From Acidobacteriota bacterium (lineage in GTDB: Bacteria; Acidobacteriota; Thermoanaerobaculia; Gp7-AA8), in assembly GCA_021781455.1 (NCBI GenBank), contig JAJXWV010000056.1, positions 1 through 64,000 of the forward strand: DNA of 64,000 nucleotides, read 5' to 3'. The notes beneath the pieces are model-generated. The model was given only the letters and a program-made list of their open reading frames with translations. It was not told the origin of the DNA and did not search any database. Both the position numbers and the translations under genes were made by a program. Below are positions 23,304 to 32,993 of the stretch, one piece after another. Position 1 is the stretch's first letter. Every line of letters starts with the position of its first letter.

Positions 23304-23315
23304 CGCCGATCCGGA

Positions 23316-23936
23316 TCACGCGCCGCGGAGCGCGATGGCGCCCGCAACGAGCAGGTACACGCCGAGTCCGGCAAGGATGAGCGCCGAGATGCCGATGAGC
23401 GTGTGCTGCAGCCGCGCGTTGAGAAAGCGCGCCGTCGCAACGACGACCACCATCGCCGCCATCGTCGCGATCAGGATCGCGTAGAACGTGACGAGCAGCG
23501 CCACCGCGTTCGCCGGACGTGCGTGCCAGGCCGTCACGACCATCGGCCCGAGAACGATCGACCAGGCGATGTAGGGGTTCGGGTTGAGGATGTTGTCGAG
23601 CGCGGCCTGCAGAAGCGTCCGCGGCGCCGAGGCGCTCGCGCCGACGGGCTTGCCGGCCGTCTCGCGCCACTGCCGCAGCGTCGCCCACGCCAGATAGACC
23701 AGCAGCCCGCCACCCGCGATCCGCAGTCCCTGCTGCGCCCGCAGCGGCAGGCGGCCGAGGACCAGCAGCACGACCGTGACGACGGGAACATCGCTCAGCA
23801 ACGGCGAAAAGACCGCCGGCAACGTGCGCTTCCAGCCGCTCGTCAGCGCTCGCGAGACCAGAAACGCCTGCAGCGGTCCCGGCTGCACGGCGGCCGCGAA
23901 CGCGAATCCTGCCCCGACGAGGATCGATTCGAGCAC
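23316..23936 (-). CDS. LysE/RhtB-family amino-acid exporter
   Basis: 206 residues, six predicted membrane helices. Typical features: AAVQPGPLQAFLVSRAL in helix 1 and DNILNPNPYIAWSIVLGP in the middle helices (the N-P-x-P family motif). Substrate unpredictable. Transcribed with the peptidase gene upstream, separated from it by the 185-base repeat array. Confidence 0.88.
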   Translation of the reverse strand: MLESILVGAGFAFAAAVQPGPLQAFLVSRALTSGWKRTLPAVFSPLLSDVPVVTVVLLVLGRLPLRAQQGLRIAGGGLLVYLAWATLRQWRETAGKPVGASASAPRTLLQAALDNILNPNPYIAWSIVLGPMVVTAWHARPANAVALLVTFYAILIATMAAMVVVVATARFLNARLQHTLIGISALILAGLGVYLLVAGAIALRGA

Positions 23937-23938
23937 TC

Positions 23939-24123
23939 AACGTCCCTCGGTGTTCCTCGGCGTTCCTCGGTTCCTCGGTGTTCCTCGGCGTTCCTCGGTT
24001 CCTCGGCGTTCCTCGGTTCCTCGGCGTTCCTCGGCGTTCCTCGGCGTTCCTCGGCGTTCCTCGGTTCGCCCACACGTCCCAGACGACCCGAGGAACCGAG
24101 GAACCGAGGAACCGAGGAACCGT
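23939..24123. repeat. TTCCTCGG(CG/TG) array with inverted copy
   Basis: About 13 units of TTCCTCGG, alternating between 8-base and 10-base forms (+CG or +TG), run from 23945 to about 24065. After a 28-base spacer, four units of the reverse complement CCGAGGAA follow to about 24122. It fills the gap between two minus-strand genes. It can fold as a very long, slippable hairpin. No spacers of unique sequence, so it is not CRISPR. Confidence 0.92.
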
Positions 24124-24132
24124 CCCCCTCGA

Positions 24133-27054
24133 TCAGTCCACCCACCTGGCGATGAAGAGGTCCATCGCGTGCGTCCCCGGCTTCGACGAGCGCGCGCTCG
24201 ACCACACCAGGAACGCGCCGTCCGGACTGAACACCGGGAAGCCGTCGAACCCGTCCGCAGTGGTCACCCGCTCCAGCCCCGTGCCGTCCTTGTTGATCTG
24301 GAAGAGGTCGAAGTCGAAGCCCTTCGACGCCAGGTTCGACGTGAAGATGATCCGCTTGCCGTCCGGCGCGAAATACGGACAGAAATTCGCCGCGCCGTTG
24401 TGCGTGATCTGCCGCTGGTTCGTGCCGTCCGCGTTCATCAGCCAGAGCTCCATGTGCAGCGGCTTGACGAGATCCTTCGCCAGCAGGCGCTTGTACTCAG
24501 GCAGCTCTTCGGCGTTCGGCCTGTCGGCGCGCCAGACGATCTCGCTGCAGTCGGCGTTGTAGAACGCGCCGCCGTCGTAGCCCGGCTGGTTCGTCAGGCG
24601 CTTCACGTTGCATGCTTCGTCCATCTCGTAGAGGTCGATGTCGCCGTCGCGCGTCGACGTGAAGACCATCTTCCCGCCGCGGTGACACCACGTCATCTCC
24701 GCGTCGTAGCCCTGCGTATGCGTGAGCTTCTTCACGTTTGAGCCGTTCGGATCTGCTTCGACGATGTCGTAGGTGGGATAGATCGGCCACACATATCCCT
24801 CGGCATGCGATGGCCGCGGCGGGCACGACGCATCGGCGAGTGCCGTCGTCCCGTAGATGATCTTGTCGCCCTGCGGCCAGCGGTAGTACGCACACGTGGT
24901 GCGCCCGCCGTTCGACACCTGCTTGACCTCGCCCGTCGTCAGGTCGAGCACGAAGATCTGATCGCACGAATCGGGCGTGGGAGAGTTCTGGAAAATGAGG
25001 TGCTTCCCATCGGGACTCCAATACGCCTCGGCATTCTCGCCGCCGAAGGTGAGCTGGCGGATGTCCTTCAGATGCTTCTCACCGTCGAACGTTTTCTCGT
25101 ACGGCTTGCCGGCCTTGATGACGAAGTCCTTGCCGGGACGGCCGTCATACCAGGAAGAGGCCTTCGCTTCCGCGACCGGCATGGTGGCATGAGGCATGGG
25201 CGCAGGCGCGGATTCCGGCTTCGCCGCCGGTGCCGGCGATTTCTGTTCTGCCGGTTTCGCGGCCGGTGCACCACCGCCGCGAGACCCGAGCGTCGCACGA
25301 AGCGTCATGCGCTGGTCGTTGCGGATCACGACGACGTCGACGGTATCGCCCGGCTTGTGGTCCTGCAGCGCGTAGGTCATGTCGTAAAGGTTGGCGATGC
25401 GCGTGCCGCCGATGTCGACGATGCGGTCCTTCGCCTTCAGTCCGGCTTTGTCGGCCGGAGCGCCGGGACGGACATCGGCGAGGAGGACGCCGCCGGTCGT
25501 CTGGTCCATGGTGCTGAAATCGGGAACGGTGCCGAGGTAGGCGCCGTAGCCGCGGCTGTCGCCCTCCATCGCCGGGGCGTTCGAGCTGCGGGCGTAGTGG
25601 GGAATGGCGCCGGTCGTGGCGAGCGTATTGACAACGGTCGTGACGAGTCCGACGACGCGCGCCGTGCCCGGATAGTTGATGAACTCCGCCTTGTCGTCCG
25701 GCGAGTGGTAGCGCTCGTGGGCACCGGTGAAGAAGTGGAGCACCGGCACTTTCATCGCGTAGAAGCTGGTCTGATCCGACGGCCCGTAGCCATCGCCTGT
25801 CTCTGTGACTTTCAGATTCGTGGCCGGAACGATCTTGTCGAGGAGGGAACGCCACTCCGGCGCGGAGTCGACGCCGTACGCGATGAGCTTGTCCTCGCGC
25901 AGAGCGCCGATCATGTCGAGGTTGACCATTGCGATGACGCGATCCATCGGGAACGGTGGATGGTCGACGAGGTAGGCCGACCCGGCGAGCCCGCTCTCTT
26001 CGCCCGAGAAAAGGGCGAAGACGATCGTGCGGCGATCGGTGGCGTCCTTCAGATCATTGGCGACCTGCTCGGCTGCATTCATCACGCCGGAAGTGCCCGA
26101 GGCGTTGTCGTCGGCTCCCGGATGGATCTCGTGCACGTTCGGCCTCGTCGATCCCTGGCCGCCATAGCCGAGATGGTCGTAGTGAGCGCCGAGAACGACG
26201 ATCTCGCCGGCGAGCTTGCCGCGGCCGGGCAGCATCCCGGCGAGGTTCTCGGTATTGACGTACTGCGGCTTCACGTCGACGTTGCCTGAGATCTTCAGAT
26301 TCGTGGCCTTCGAGCGCGGCCGCAGATCGCGATCGACCGCCTTCTGGAACTGCTCGAGATCGATGCCCGCGGGCCGGAGCCAGGCCTGGGCGACGGAGGT
26401 CTTCACCTGGAGGACCGGAATACCGGCCGGGCTCTCGGGGCCGTCGTTCTTGAGCGCCGGGACTTTGTCCTGACCTTCATCCTGGAATGGCCCGGTTACG
26501 AAGATGACCGCAGCCGCGCCGCGCTCGCGCGCCTGCAGGACCTTGTACCGCATGGCCGACCAGCGGCTCGGCTTGCGTCCGTCGAACGGCGAGGCATCGT
26601 CCTTCTCCTGCGGTTCGTACCGCAACATCAGCACGACTTTGCCTTTGAGATCGAGGCCCTCGTACTCGCGATAGCCGATCGGCGGCGCGTCGATGCCGTA
26701 ACCGACGAAGACCAGATCACCCGAGAAAGCGCCGGGACTGGAGAAGCCCAGCGGCGACCAGGCGTCGGCCGCGACTCCCTCGAGGCGATTGTTCGGGCCG
26801 GCCGATACGCCCGTTTTGACCGGGAAGGCCTGCCGATAGCTCGCTGCGAACACCGGCTGCAAGCCGATTCCGCGCAGCCGCTGTTCGATGTAGTCGGCGG
26901 CGAGGCGGATGCCCTTGGTGTCGAGGCCGCGCCCCTCCATCTGCGGCGAAGCGAGAGTGCCGATGTCGGTCTGGAGTTTCTTTTCGAGCGCGCTCTGCGC
27001 AAAGAGCGGCGCGCAGACGAGAAGCAGCACCGCGATCGTGCGAATCGATTTCAT
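24133..27054 (-). CDS. Secreted M28 zinc aminopeptidase with PDZ and PD40 propeller domains
   Basis: 973 residues. Signal peptide (TIAVLLLVCAPLFAQS); protease-associated insert; M28 catalytic core with metal ligands GAHYDHLGYGG, PGADDNASGTSG and FSGEESGLAGSAYL; a PDZ domain near residues 500-590 (GVLLADVRPGAPADKAGLKA); a Pro/Ala linker; and C-terminal PD40/TolB-type propeller repeats (AYWSPDGKHLIFQN; FAPDGKRIIFTSN; FSPDGAFLVWSSA). All metal ligands present, so active. Probably a periplasmic or extracellular peptide scavenger. The peptidase-plus-propeller fusion recalls DPP-type enzymes, though in those the propeller comes first. Confidence 0.93.
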   Translation of the reverse strand: MKSIRTIAVLLLVCAPLFAQSALEKKLQTDIGTLASPQMEGRGLDTKGIRLAADYIEQRLRGIGLQPVFAASYRQAFPVKTGVSAGPNNRLEGVAADAWSPLGFSSPGAFSGDLVFVGYGIDAPPIGYREYEGLDLKGKVVLMLRYEPQEKDDASPFDGRKPSRWSAMRYKVLQARERGAAAVIFVTGPFQDEGQDKVPALKNDGPESPAGIPVLQVKTSVAQAWLRPAGIDLEQFQKAVDRDLRPRSKATNLKISGNVDVKPQYVNTENLAGMLPGRGKLAGEIVVLGAHYDHLGYGGQGSTRPNVHEIHPGADDNASGTSGVMNAAEQVANDLKDATDRRTIVFALFSGEESGLAGSAYLVDHPPFPMDRVIAMVNLDMIGALREDKLIAYGVDSAPEWRSLLDKIVPATNLKVTETGDGYGPSDQTSFYAMKVPVLHFFTGAHERYHSPDDKAEFINYPGTARVVGLVTTVVNTLATTGAIPHYARSSNAPAMEGDSRGYGAYLGTVPDFSTMDQTTGGVLLADVRPGAPADKAGLKAKDRIVDIGGTRIANLYDMTYALQDHKPGDTVDVVVIRNDQRMTLRATLGSRGGGAPAAKPAEQKSPAPAAKPESAPAPMPHATMPVAEAKASSWYDGRPGKDFVIKAGKPYEKTFDGEKHLKDIRQLTFGGENAEAYWSPDGKHLIFQNSPTPDSCDQIFVLDLTTGEVKQVSNGGRTTCAYYRWPQGDKIIYGTTALADASCPPRPSHAEGYVWPIYPTYDIVEADPNGSNVKKLTHTQGYDAEMTWCHRGGKMVFTSTRDGDIDLYEMDEACNVKRLTNQPGYDGGAFYNADCSEIVWRADRPNAEELPEYKRLLAKDLVKPLHMELWLMNADGTNQRQITHNGAANFCPYFAPDGKRIIFTSNLASKGFDFDLFQINKDGTGLERVTTADGFDGFPVFSPDGAFLVWSSARSSKPGTHAMDLFIARWVD

Positions 27055-27179
27055 GCAGGACCTCCGGACGAAGTTCGCGCGATCCTAGCAAGAAACCCGG
27101 CGCCGACAGATGTGATGGACGCCGCTCCTGCGCTCTGCCCTCTGCCCTCCGCGCTCTCGCTTCTGTATCATTCGCCGCC

Positions 27180-28154
27180 ATGGCCGGACCAATCACGCAG
27201 TTCATCGAGACCCACTACCGCCACTTCAACGCCGCCGCATTGAAGGCCGCGGCCGACGACTACAACCAGCACCTCGCCTCAGGCGGGAAGATGCTGGTCA
27301 CGATCGCCGGCGCGATGTCGACCGCGGAGCTCGGCATCTCGCTCGCGGAGATGATCCGCAACGACAAGGTCCACGCCATCAGCTGCACCGGCGCGAACCT
27401 CGAAGAGGACATCTTCAACCTCGTCGCCAACAAGTACTACGAGCGGGTGCCGCACTACCGGCACCTCAGCCCGCGCGAAGAGCAGGCGCTCCTCGAGCGG
27501 CACATGAACCGCGTCACCGACACCTGCATCCCGGAAGCAGAGGCCATGCGCCGCATCGAAGCGGCCGTGCTGCGGCACTGGGTGGAGAAGGACCGCGCCG
27601 GCAAGCGCCTCTTCCCGCACGAGTTCATGTACGAGATCCTGCGCGACGGCTCGATCAAGGAGTCGTATCAGATCGACCCGAAGCACTCCTGGATGATCGC
27701 CGCGGCCGAGAAGAATCTCCCCATGTTCGTCCCCGGCTGGGAGGACTCGACCCTCGGCAACATGTACTCCGGGCATTGCATCTCGGGCGACGTGAAGAAC
27801 GTGCACACCGTGCGCACCGGCATCGAGTACATGATCGAGCTCGCCGACTACTACACGAAAACCTCGGCGAAGAATTCGATCGGCTTCTTCCAGATCGGCG
27901 GCGGCATCGCCGGCGATTTCCCGATCTGCGTCGTGCCGATGCTCCACCAGGACCTGCAACGGACCAACGTGCCGCTCTGGGGTTACTTCTGCCAGATCAG
28001 CGACTCGACCACCTCGTACGGCTCTTACTCCGGCGCCGTACCGAACGAGAAGATCACCTGGGGCAAGCTCGGCATCGACACGCCCAAGCACATCATCGAA
28101 TCGGACGCGGCGATCGTGGCGCCACTGGTGTTCGCGTACGTGCTGGGCTGGTAG
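27180..28154 (+). CDS. Deoxyhypusine-synthase-like NAD-dependent enzyme (bacterial)
   Basis: 324 residues. NAD-binding segment HAISCTGANLEEDIFN, the QIGGGIAGDFPICVVP core and the catalytic-lysine block NEKITWGKLG (Lys296) are all conserved with deoxyhypusine synthases. Bacteria lack eIF5A, and bacterial members act on small polyamines or guanidino compounds (homospermidine-type products), so a role in long-chain polyamine synthesis is the best inference. No Shine-Dalgarno or polyamine partner gene is nearby. Convergent with the VWA gene. Confidence 0.88.
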   Translation: MAGPITQFIETHYRHFNAAALKAAADDYNQHLASGGKMLVTIAGAMSTAELGISLAEMIRNDKVHAISCTGANLEEDIFNLVANKYYERVPHYRHLSPREEQALLERHMNRVTDTCIPEAEAMRRIEAAVLRHWVEKDRAGKRLFPHEFMYEILRDGSIKESYQIDPKHSWMIAAAEKNLPMFVPGWEDSTLGNMYSGHCISGDVKNVHTVRTGIEYMIELADYYTKTSAKNSIGFFQIGGGIAGDFPICVVPMLHQDLQRTNVPLWGYFCQISDSTTSYGSYSGAVPNEKITWGKLGIDTPKHIIESDAAIVAPLVFAYVLGW

Positions 28155-28187
28155 CTTCCCGATTGATCGGGCCTTCGGCTGCTTTCG

Positions 28188-30200
28188 TTACGGCGTCTCC
28201 ACGGTCACGCTGCTCGTGGCGGTCGAGCCGCGGAGGGCGGCGTCGATGGCGGTGCGTTTCGAGCCGTCGGCGTGCAGGTCGAAGATGAAGGCGTCGCCGC
28301 GGCGGCCGACGAACGCGGCCGCAGGCTTGACGTCGAGGACGGCGTCGGCCGGTGCGTGTGGCGCGAAGACGACGAAGCGCCGCCGGTCGCCTTCCTGCAG
28401 ACGCACGGCGGCGCTGGGCACGAACGTCGAGTCGCCGACCACGAACGGATAGGCCCCGCTCGGATCGTGCGTGCTTCCCTTGACCAGCACCCATCGTGAG
28501 GCATCTGCGAAGAACAGCGGCGGCGAGATGATCGTGGCGTTCCTTTCGGGCACGACCACGTCGTGGCGGACGAACCCGTTGCGCCCGATCTCCGGCAGAC
28601 GGACCAGCGTCTTGATGGCGTAGGCGCCCGGCGCAAGGGCAAGCGTGCCGAGGTACTTCACGCCGCCCTCGTTGAGCTTCGCGCCGACCTTGTCGGTATC
28701 GATGGTCAGGCGCTGGAACAGCGAATCGGCGACGCCGCCGTTGGCGTCGAAGGCATAGACGAAGATGTCGGCGACGAGGATGGGATCGTCTTTGATGCGC
28801 ATCAGGTCGGCGCCGTTCACGTCGACGACGACCGGCACCGCGGCCCGCTCACCGCTGCCCATGAACACGGAGGGGAGGGCATCGACGTGGATGTCGGGCT
28901 GTGGCACGTCGTTGATCATGATTTCGGCGGTGGCGAGCACGCGCTCGGCCTCGTTCGTCGATCCTGCCTCGTAGTAGCCGGCGCGGTACGAGAGGCTCGC
29001 TCCGCCCGGCCCACCCGGCAGCTTGACCGTCAGCTTGTGAAATGAGCCGGGATCGTCCGTCGCTCCCCGGAAGGCGAGAACGTACGTCACCTCCTGCTGA
29101 TGGAGCATCCGCTCGAACGCCGAGTTCAGGTCGTTGGTGTTCTGGAAGACCCTCCCTCCTCCGGCCGAGGCGAGCAGATGGAGCGCTTCGTTGTTCTCGG
29201 GCGTGTTGCTGCCGGGAACGATCTGATCGCGCAGACCGTGAATGTCGATGGCGTGAAGCGTCACGTCCGAGCGGCGGCACATCTCTCCGAAGTTCGCGAG
29301 CAACCTCTGCGATTCACTGTTGCCGAAGCTCTGGTCCGTGTTGACCTTCCAGATCTCGCCGCGCTCGATTGCGACCTGGTCCTCCTCCCCTTCCTTGGTC
29401 ATGGGACGGCGGCCCTGCACCAGCTTCGGGTCGAAGCCCTCGGACAGCAGGATGATTTCCTTGCGTCCGTACACCGTGTTCATGGCCCGCGAGATCATGG
29501 CCAGGATCTCGAGCTCGCGGTCGACCTGGTGCCGGCGGTACGCGTCGTCGAACTCGGCGGCCCGGCGGACCAGGACGCGTTGTGCTTCCGAGGCCTGGAT
29601 CATCTTCGCTTCATGCGCAGAGGGACTGAATGGATCGCCGGTCATCACTGGCTCGGGAACCGGTGCCGCCCCCGTTGCCGTGATCTGAAGAGGATCGGTA
29701 CCCATGAACTCGATGGGGTTGTCGATCGCGCTGAGGATGACCTTGCGATCGGTGGTGAACGCGGTGACCAGCCGAAAGCCCTTGTTGGTGTCCATCGTCC
29801 CGACGGCCACGCGGTCGCGGCGGTTCATGGAGTGCGCCACGAACTCGCGCGCGGCCGCCTTGGCCCGGAGCAGGGCGTTCGGATTGGAGTACGACAGGTC
29901 GAACAGCAGCATGAAATTGCGCCGAGCCGCTGGATTGATCGGCGTCGTCGAGGGAGCGACGGTGGGCGTGGTGTAGGCCGGCGAGGCGAAATCGATGGCC
30001 TCGAACCCGGTGATGATCCGCGGCTTGCCGTTGTCGAACAGCTGGAAATCCGAGGCCCGCAGGTCGCGCACGGGATTGCCGTCGCGCCCGACCACCGTCA
30101 CCGGGACTTCCACCACCCTGACGTTGATCGACTCGGTGACTTGCGCGAACGCCGTCGTCGCGCCGAGCAGGAGGAGGACAACGCTCAATCGCAAGGGCAT
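28188..30200 (-). CDS. Secreted VWA-domain protein (copy 1)
   Basis: 670 residues. Signal peptide (VVLLLLGATTAFAQ), a short beta domain (VRVVEVPVTVVGRDGNPVRD, the pattern of acidobacterial VWA-related proteins), then a von Willebrand A-like domain beginning FMLLFDLSYSNPNALLRAK (MIDAS-like DLSYS), and a long C-terminal beta-rich region. 16 bases downstream of a same-length paralogue, so the two form an operon. Likely an envelope or surface adhesion/scaffold protein; no ligand can be named. Confidence 0.88.
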   Translation of the reverse strand: MPLRLSVVLLLLGATTAFAQVTESINVRVVEVPVTVVGRDGNPVRDLRASDFQLFDNGKPRIITGFEAIDFASPAYTTPTVAPSTTPINPAARRNFMLLFDLSYSNPNALLRAKAAAREFVAHSMNRRDRVAVGTMDTNKGFRLVTAFTTDRKVILSAIDNPIEFMGTDPLQITATGAAPVPEPVMTGDPFSPSAHEAKMIQASEAQRVLVRRAAEFDDAYRRHQVDRELEILAMISRAMNTVYGRKEIILLSEGFDPKLVQGRRPMTKEGEEDQVAIERGEIWKVNTDQSFGNSESQRLLANFGEMCRRSDVTLHAIDIHGLRDQIVPGSNTPENNEALHLLASAGGGRVFQNTNDLNSAFERMLHQQEVTYVLAFRGATDDPGSFHKLTVKLPGGPGGASLSYRAGYYEAGSTNEAERVLATAEIMINDVPQPDIHVDALPSVFMGSGERAAVPVVVDVNGADLMRIKDDPILVADIFVYAFDANGGVADSLFQRLTIDTDKVGAKLNEGGVKYLGTLALAPGAYAIKTLVRLPEIGRNGFVRHDVVVPERNATIISPPLFFADASRWVLVKGSTHDPSGAYPFVVGDSTFVPSAAVRLQEGDRRRFVVFAPHAPADAVLDVKPAAAFVGRRGDAFIFDLHADGSKRTAIDAALRGSTATSSVTVETP

Positions 30201-30216
30201 GGGATCACCTCGAAGC

Positions 30217-32229
30217 TCATTCGACGTGAATCGGAGTCGTGGATGTCTCTTGAGCGGTGCCGCTCTTGGTACGAACGGTGACGTTCACGGATGACGCATC
30301 GGCGGCGACGCTGTCGAGCTGCATGACGAGCTTCGTCCCGTTCGCGCTCTTGAAGCGGGAAAGCACTTTTGCAGCGGGAGTCGTTTCGATGATGACGTCA
30401 TCGGGCGCGGCGTTCTGGACGAACACTGCGAACTTGCTTGGCTCACCGCTCTTCACTCGAACGCCGGCACGCGGGATGAACATGTCGCCATTCACTTCGA
30501 ACGGATAGGCGGCGTTGGTCTTGTCGTGAGAGGCGCCCTTGATCATCAGCCACTTGCCGGGCGATTCAAAGAAGAACGGTTTCGACAGCGCCACGTCGGA
30601 ATGCCGCGGCACGACGATGTCGGTCCGCAGGAACCCCTTGCGATCGGTCTCCATGACACGGACCAGCGTCTTCACCGCGTACGATCCGGGAGGGAGGCTG
30701 AGCACGCCGTAGAACTTGATCCCGCTCGAGCGCAACGTCGTCCCGACCTTGGTGAGATCGAGACCAATGCGCTGATAGAGGGAATCCCGCACCAGCCCCT
30801 CGTCGTCGAATGCGTACGCGAACACCTCCGTGGTGAGGCTGTTGCCCTTCACTCCGTCGAGGAGATCCGGCCCGTTGATCTCGAGCACGACCGGAACCTG
30901 GGCGTTCTCACCGCTGGTCGGGAACGGTGCGATCAGCGCCGCGACGTGAACCGCGTCCTGCGGGATGTCGTTGACCACGATCTCGGCGTTAGAGAGCGAG
31001 CGCTCAGCGACGTTCTCGCCACCGGCCTCGTAGTACCCCGCCCGGGCGCTGACGCGGCCGCCCGGAACATCGACGAGCTTCACCTTCAGGTTGTGAAACT
31101 TTCCCGGCTCGCTCGTCGGAGCCTGGAACGCCAGCACGTACACGACCTCCTGCCGTTTGAGGAAGCGGCTGAAGTCCGCGTCGATGCTGTTCGCGTTCTT
31201 CAGGACCGTTCCGCCGGTCGGATTGGCGAGGATGTACAGCCCTTCGTTCGATTGGTGCTCGATTCCGTTCTGGGCATCGGCATCACCGCGAACGCCTTTG
31301 ATGTCGATGGCGTGGAGGACCACGTCCGAGCGGCGGAAGGCCTCGGCCATGCGATCGACGATGGACATCGATGAAGTATTGCCGTAGCGCTGATCGGTAT
31401 CGACTTCCCAGATGCGGCCGTGCTCGGCCGCGTCGTTCTCGCGCACCTGATCCTGGGTGATCCCGGCATCGCGCCCCTGCACCAGGCGAGGGTCGAATCC
31501 CTCGGACAGGAACACGATGTGCTTCTGGCCGGGGACGCTGCGGAGCGTCTTCGCCAAACCTGCCAGGAGGCCGACTTCGCGGTCGATCTTCTGCCGGTTA
31601 TACCGGTCGTCCATGCTCCGCGAGCGGCGGATCATCTCGTTGTACTCGGCGGCCGCCTGCGCTTCGTGCGTGTCTCCGCCGCCGGTCGAGCTTCCCTGCT
31701 CGTTCCAGGGAATCGTGCCGGCAACCTGCAGCGGGTCGTTCCCGTGGAAGGACTGCGGATTCTCGATGGCCTCGGCCACGAGCTTGCGGTCGCTGGTGAA
31801 GGCGCTGAGGAGGCGGAATCCCTTTTGCGCGTCGATCGTGGCCACGGCCACGCGGTCGCGTTTGCCCACGGATTTCGCGACGAAGTCCCGCGCCGCCTGC
31901 TCGGCTCGCGTGAGGGACAGAGGCGAGGAGAACGACAGGTCGAACAGGATCATGAAATTGCGCCGCGCCGCGGGATTCATCGGCGACATGGCGCTCATCG
32001 ACTGCGCCGAGGCGAAGTCGATCGAGTCGAGGGCGGTGATGGGCCGGCTCTTTCCCTCGTCGAACACCTGAAAATTCGCGGCCGTCAAACCGCGCACGGG
32101 ATTACCCTCGCGATCGACCACCGTCACCGGGACCTCGACGACGCTGACCGTCATCGTCTCCTTCACCTGCGCAAAGGCGATGAACGGCAGTAGAAAAAGC
32201 AAAATGGCGATTCGGCCGGTCGGGCGCAT
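30217..32229 (-). CDS. Secreted VWA-domain protein (copy 2)
   Basis: 670 residues, the same length and domain order as the next gene: signal peptide (IAILLFLLPFIAFAQ), VSVVEVPVTVVDREGNPVRG, and a VWA domain with FMILFDLSFSSPLSLTRAE. Start set at ATG 32229, which follows GGAGATG and directly precedes the signal peptide; the open frame upstream of it is not protein-like. First gene of the pair. The copies are clearly homologous but diverged, which argues for an old tandem duplication. Confidence 0.88.
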   Translation of the reverse strand: MRPTGRIAILLFLLPFIAFAQVKETMTVSVVEVPVTVVDREGNPVRGLTAANFQVFDEGKSRPITALDSIDFASAQSMSAMSPMNPAARRNFMILFDLSFSSPLSLTRAEQAARDFVAKSVGKRDRVAVATIDAQKGFRLLSAFTSDRKLVAEAIENPQSFHGNDPLQVAGTIPWNEQGSSTGGGDTHEAQAAAEYNEMIRRSRSMDDRYNRQKIDREVGLLAGLAKTLRSVPGQKHIVFLSEGFDPRLVQGRDAGITQDQVRENDAAEHGRIWEVDTDQRYGNTSSMSIVDRMAEAFRRSDVVLHAIDIKGVRGDADAQNGIEHQSNEGLYILANPTGGTVLKNANSIDADFSRFLKRQEVVYVLAFQAPTSEPGKFHNLKVKLVDVPGGRVSARAGYYEAGGENVAERSLSNAEIVVNDIPQDAVHVAALIAPFPTSGENAQVPVVLEINGPDLLDGVKGNSLTTEVFAYAFDDEGLVRDSLYQRIGLDLTKVGTTLRSSGIKFYGVLSLPPGSYAVKTLVRVMETDRKGFLRTDIVVPRHSDVALSKPFFFESPGKWLMIKGASHDKTNAAYPFEVNGDMFIPRAGVRVKSGEPSKFAVFVQNAAPDDVIIETTPAAKVLSRFKSANGTKLVMQLDSVAADASSVNVTVRTKSGTAQETSTTPIHVE

Positions 32230-32317
32230 GGAGCATCTCCTTGTCAGAAGTAGCTTAGTGTAGCGCCGACGACCGTCCCTGGAGAGCAGCTGCCCGGCAG
32301 AGGTGCGGAGATGGCGC

Positions 32318-32974
32318 TCAGCGCGGTTGCTTCTTCTGCCTGGGCTCGACGGCATTCTGCCCGTTGCGCAGCATGCCGTGGCGGAGGATGCGTGCGATCT
32401 CGCCCACCACCTCGTCCGTGCCTTTGCCGAAGTGATCCTTCACGCCGAAGAGCACCTCGATCGAGAAATAGTTGTAGAAGATCCGCGTCGCCAGCATCAC
32501 CGCCGAGATCGGTGAGAGTCCTTCGGCCAGCTTGCTGCGCAGCTTGGCTTCCATGCCGTGCGATTTGAGGAAGGTGTCGAAGCGACGCGCCATGTCCTCG
32601 TAGAACTTCCGGATGTGGGAGCCGTCGAATTCCACGACGTCGACGTAGATCAGCGCCACGTGCTGCCGGTACTGCTGCACGGCCTGACGCGTGGCGCGGC
32701 CGAGCTCCTCGAGGTTGTCGGGGAACTCTCCCGCGGCCAGTGCGCGGTTGAAGGGGAAATCGGGCCGCGACATGGCCTCGAAATATTGATCGAGCAGCTC
32801 GCGGAAGATCGACTCCTTGTCCTCGAAGTGGTGGTAGACGTTGCCTTTCGACAGCGAGGCCGCATCGGCGATGTCCTGGACACTCGTCGCGCCGTAGCCG
32901 TGATGTGAGAAAAGCTTCAGCGCCGCGTCGAGGATCTGCGTGCGTGACCGTTCCGATCGTTGTTCCTGGTGCAT
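32318..32974 (-). CDS. TetR/AcrR-family regulator
   Basis: 218 residues. N-terminal HTH RSRTQILDAALKLFSHHGYG...DIADAASLSKGNVYHHFEDK, then a ligand-binding helical domain. ATG 32974 is the last start before the HTH; the upstream frame translates the palindromic repeat and is discounted. Downstream of the acyl-CoA ligase operon on the same strand. The TetR-type palindrome in front of the TonB receptor gene (40211) is a candidate target. A fatty acid or acyl-CoA ligand would fit the neighbours. Confidence 0.9.
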   Translation of the reverse strand: MHQEQRSERSRTQILDAALKLFSHHGYGATSVQDIADAASLSKGNVYHHFEDKESIFRELLDQYFEAMSRPDFPFNRALAAGEFPDNLEELGRATRQAVQQYRQHVALIYVDVVEFDGSHIRKFYEDMARRFDTFLKSHGMEAKLRSKLAEGLSPISAVMLATRIFYNYFSIEVLFGVKDHFGKGTDEVVGEIARILRHGMLRNGQNAVEPRQKKQPR

Positions 32975-32993
32975 TGTCAGTTCACCAACGCCA

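Noticed and set aside
23939-24123. CRISPR array
   Set aside because: Units are 8-10 bases with no unique spacers and the second half is inverted; no cas genes.
27180-28154. eIF5A-modifying deoxyhypusine synthase
   Set aside because: Bacteria have no eIF5A substrate; a small-molecule polyamine reaction is more likely.
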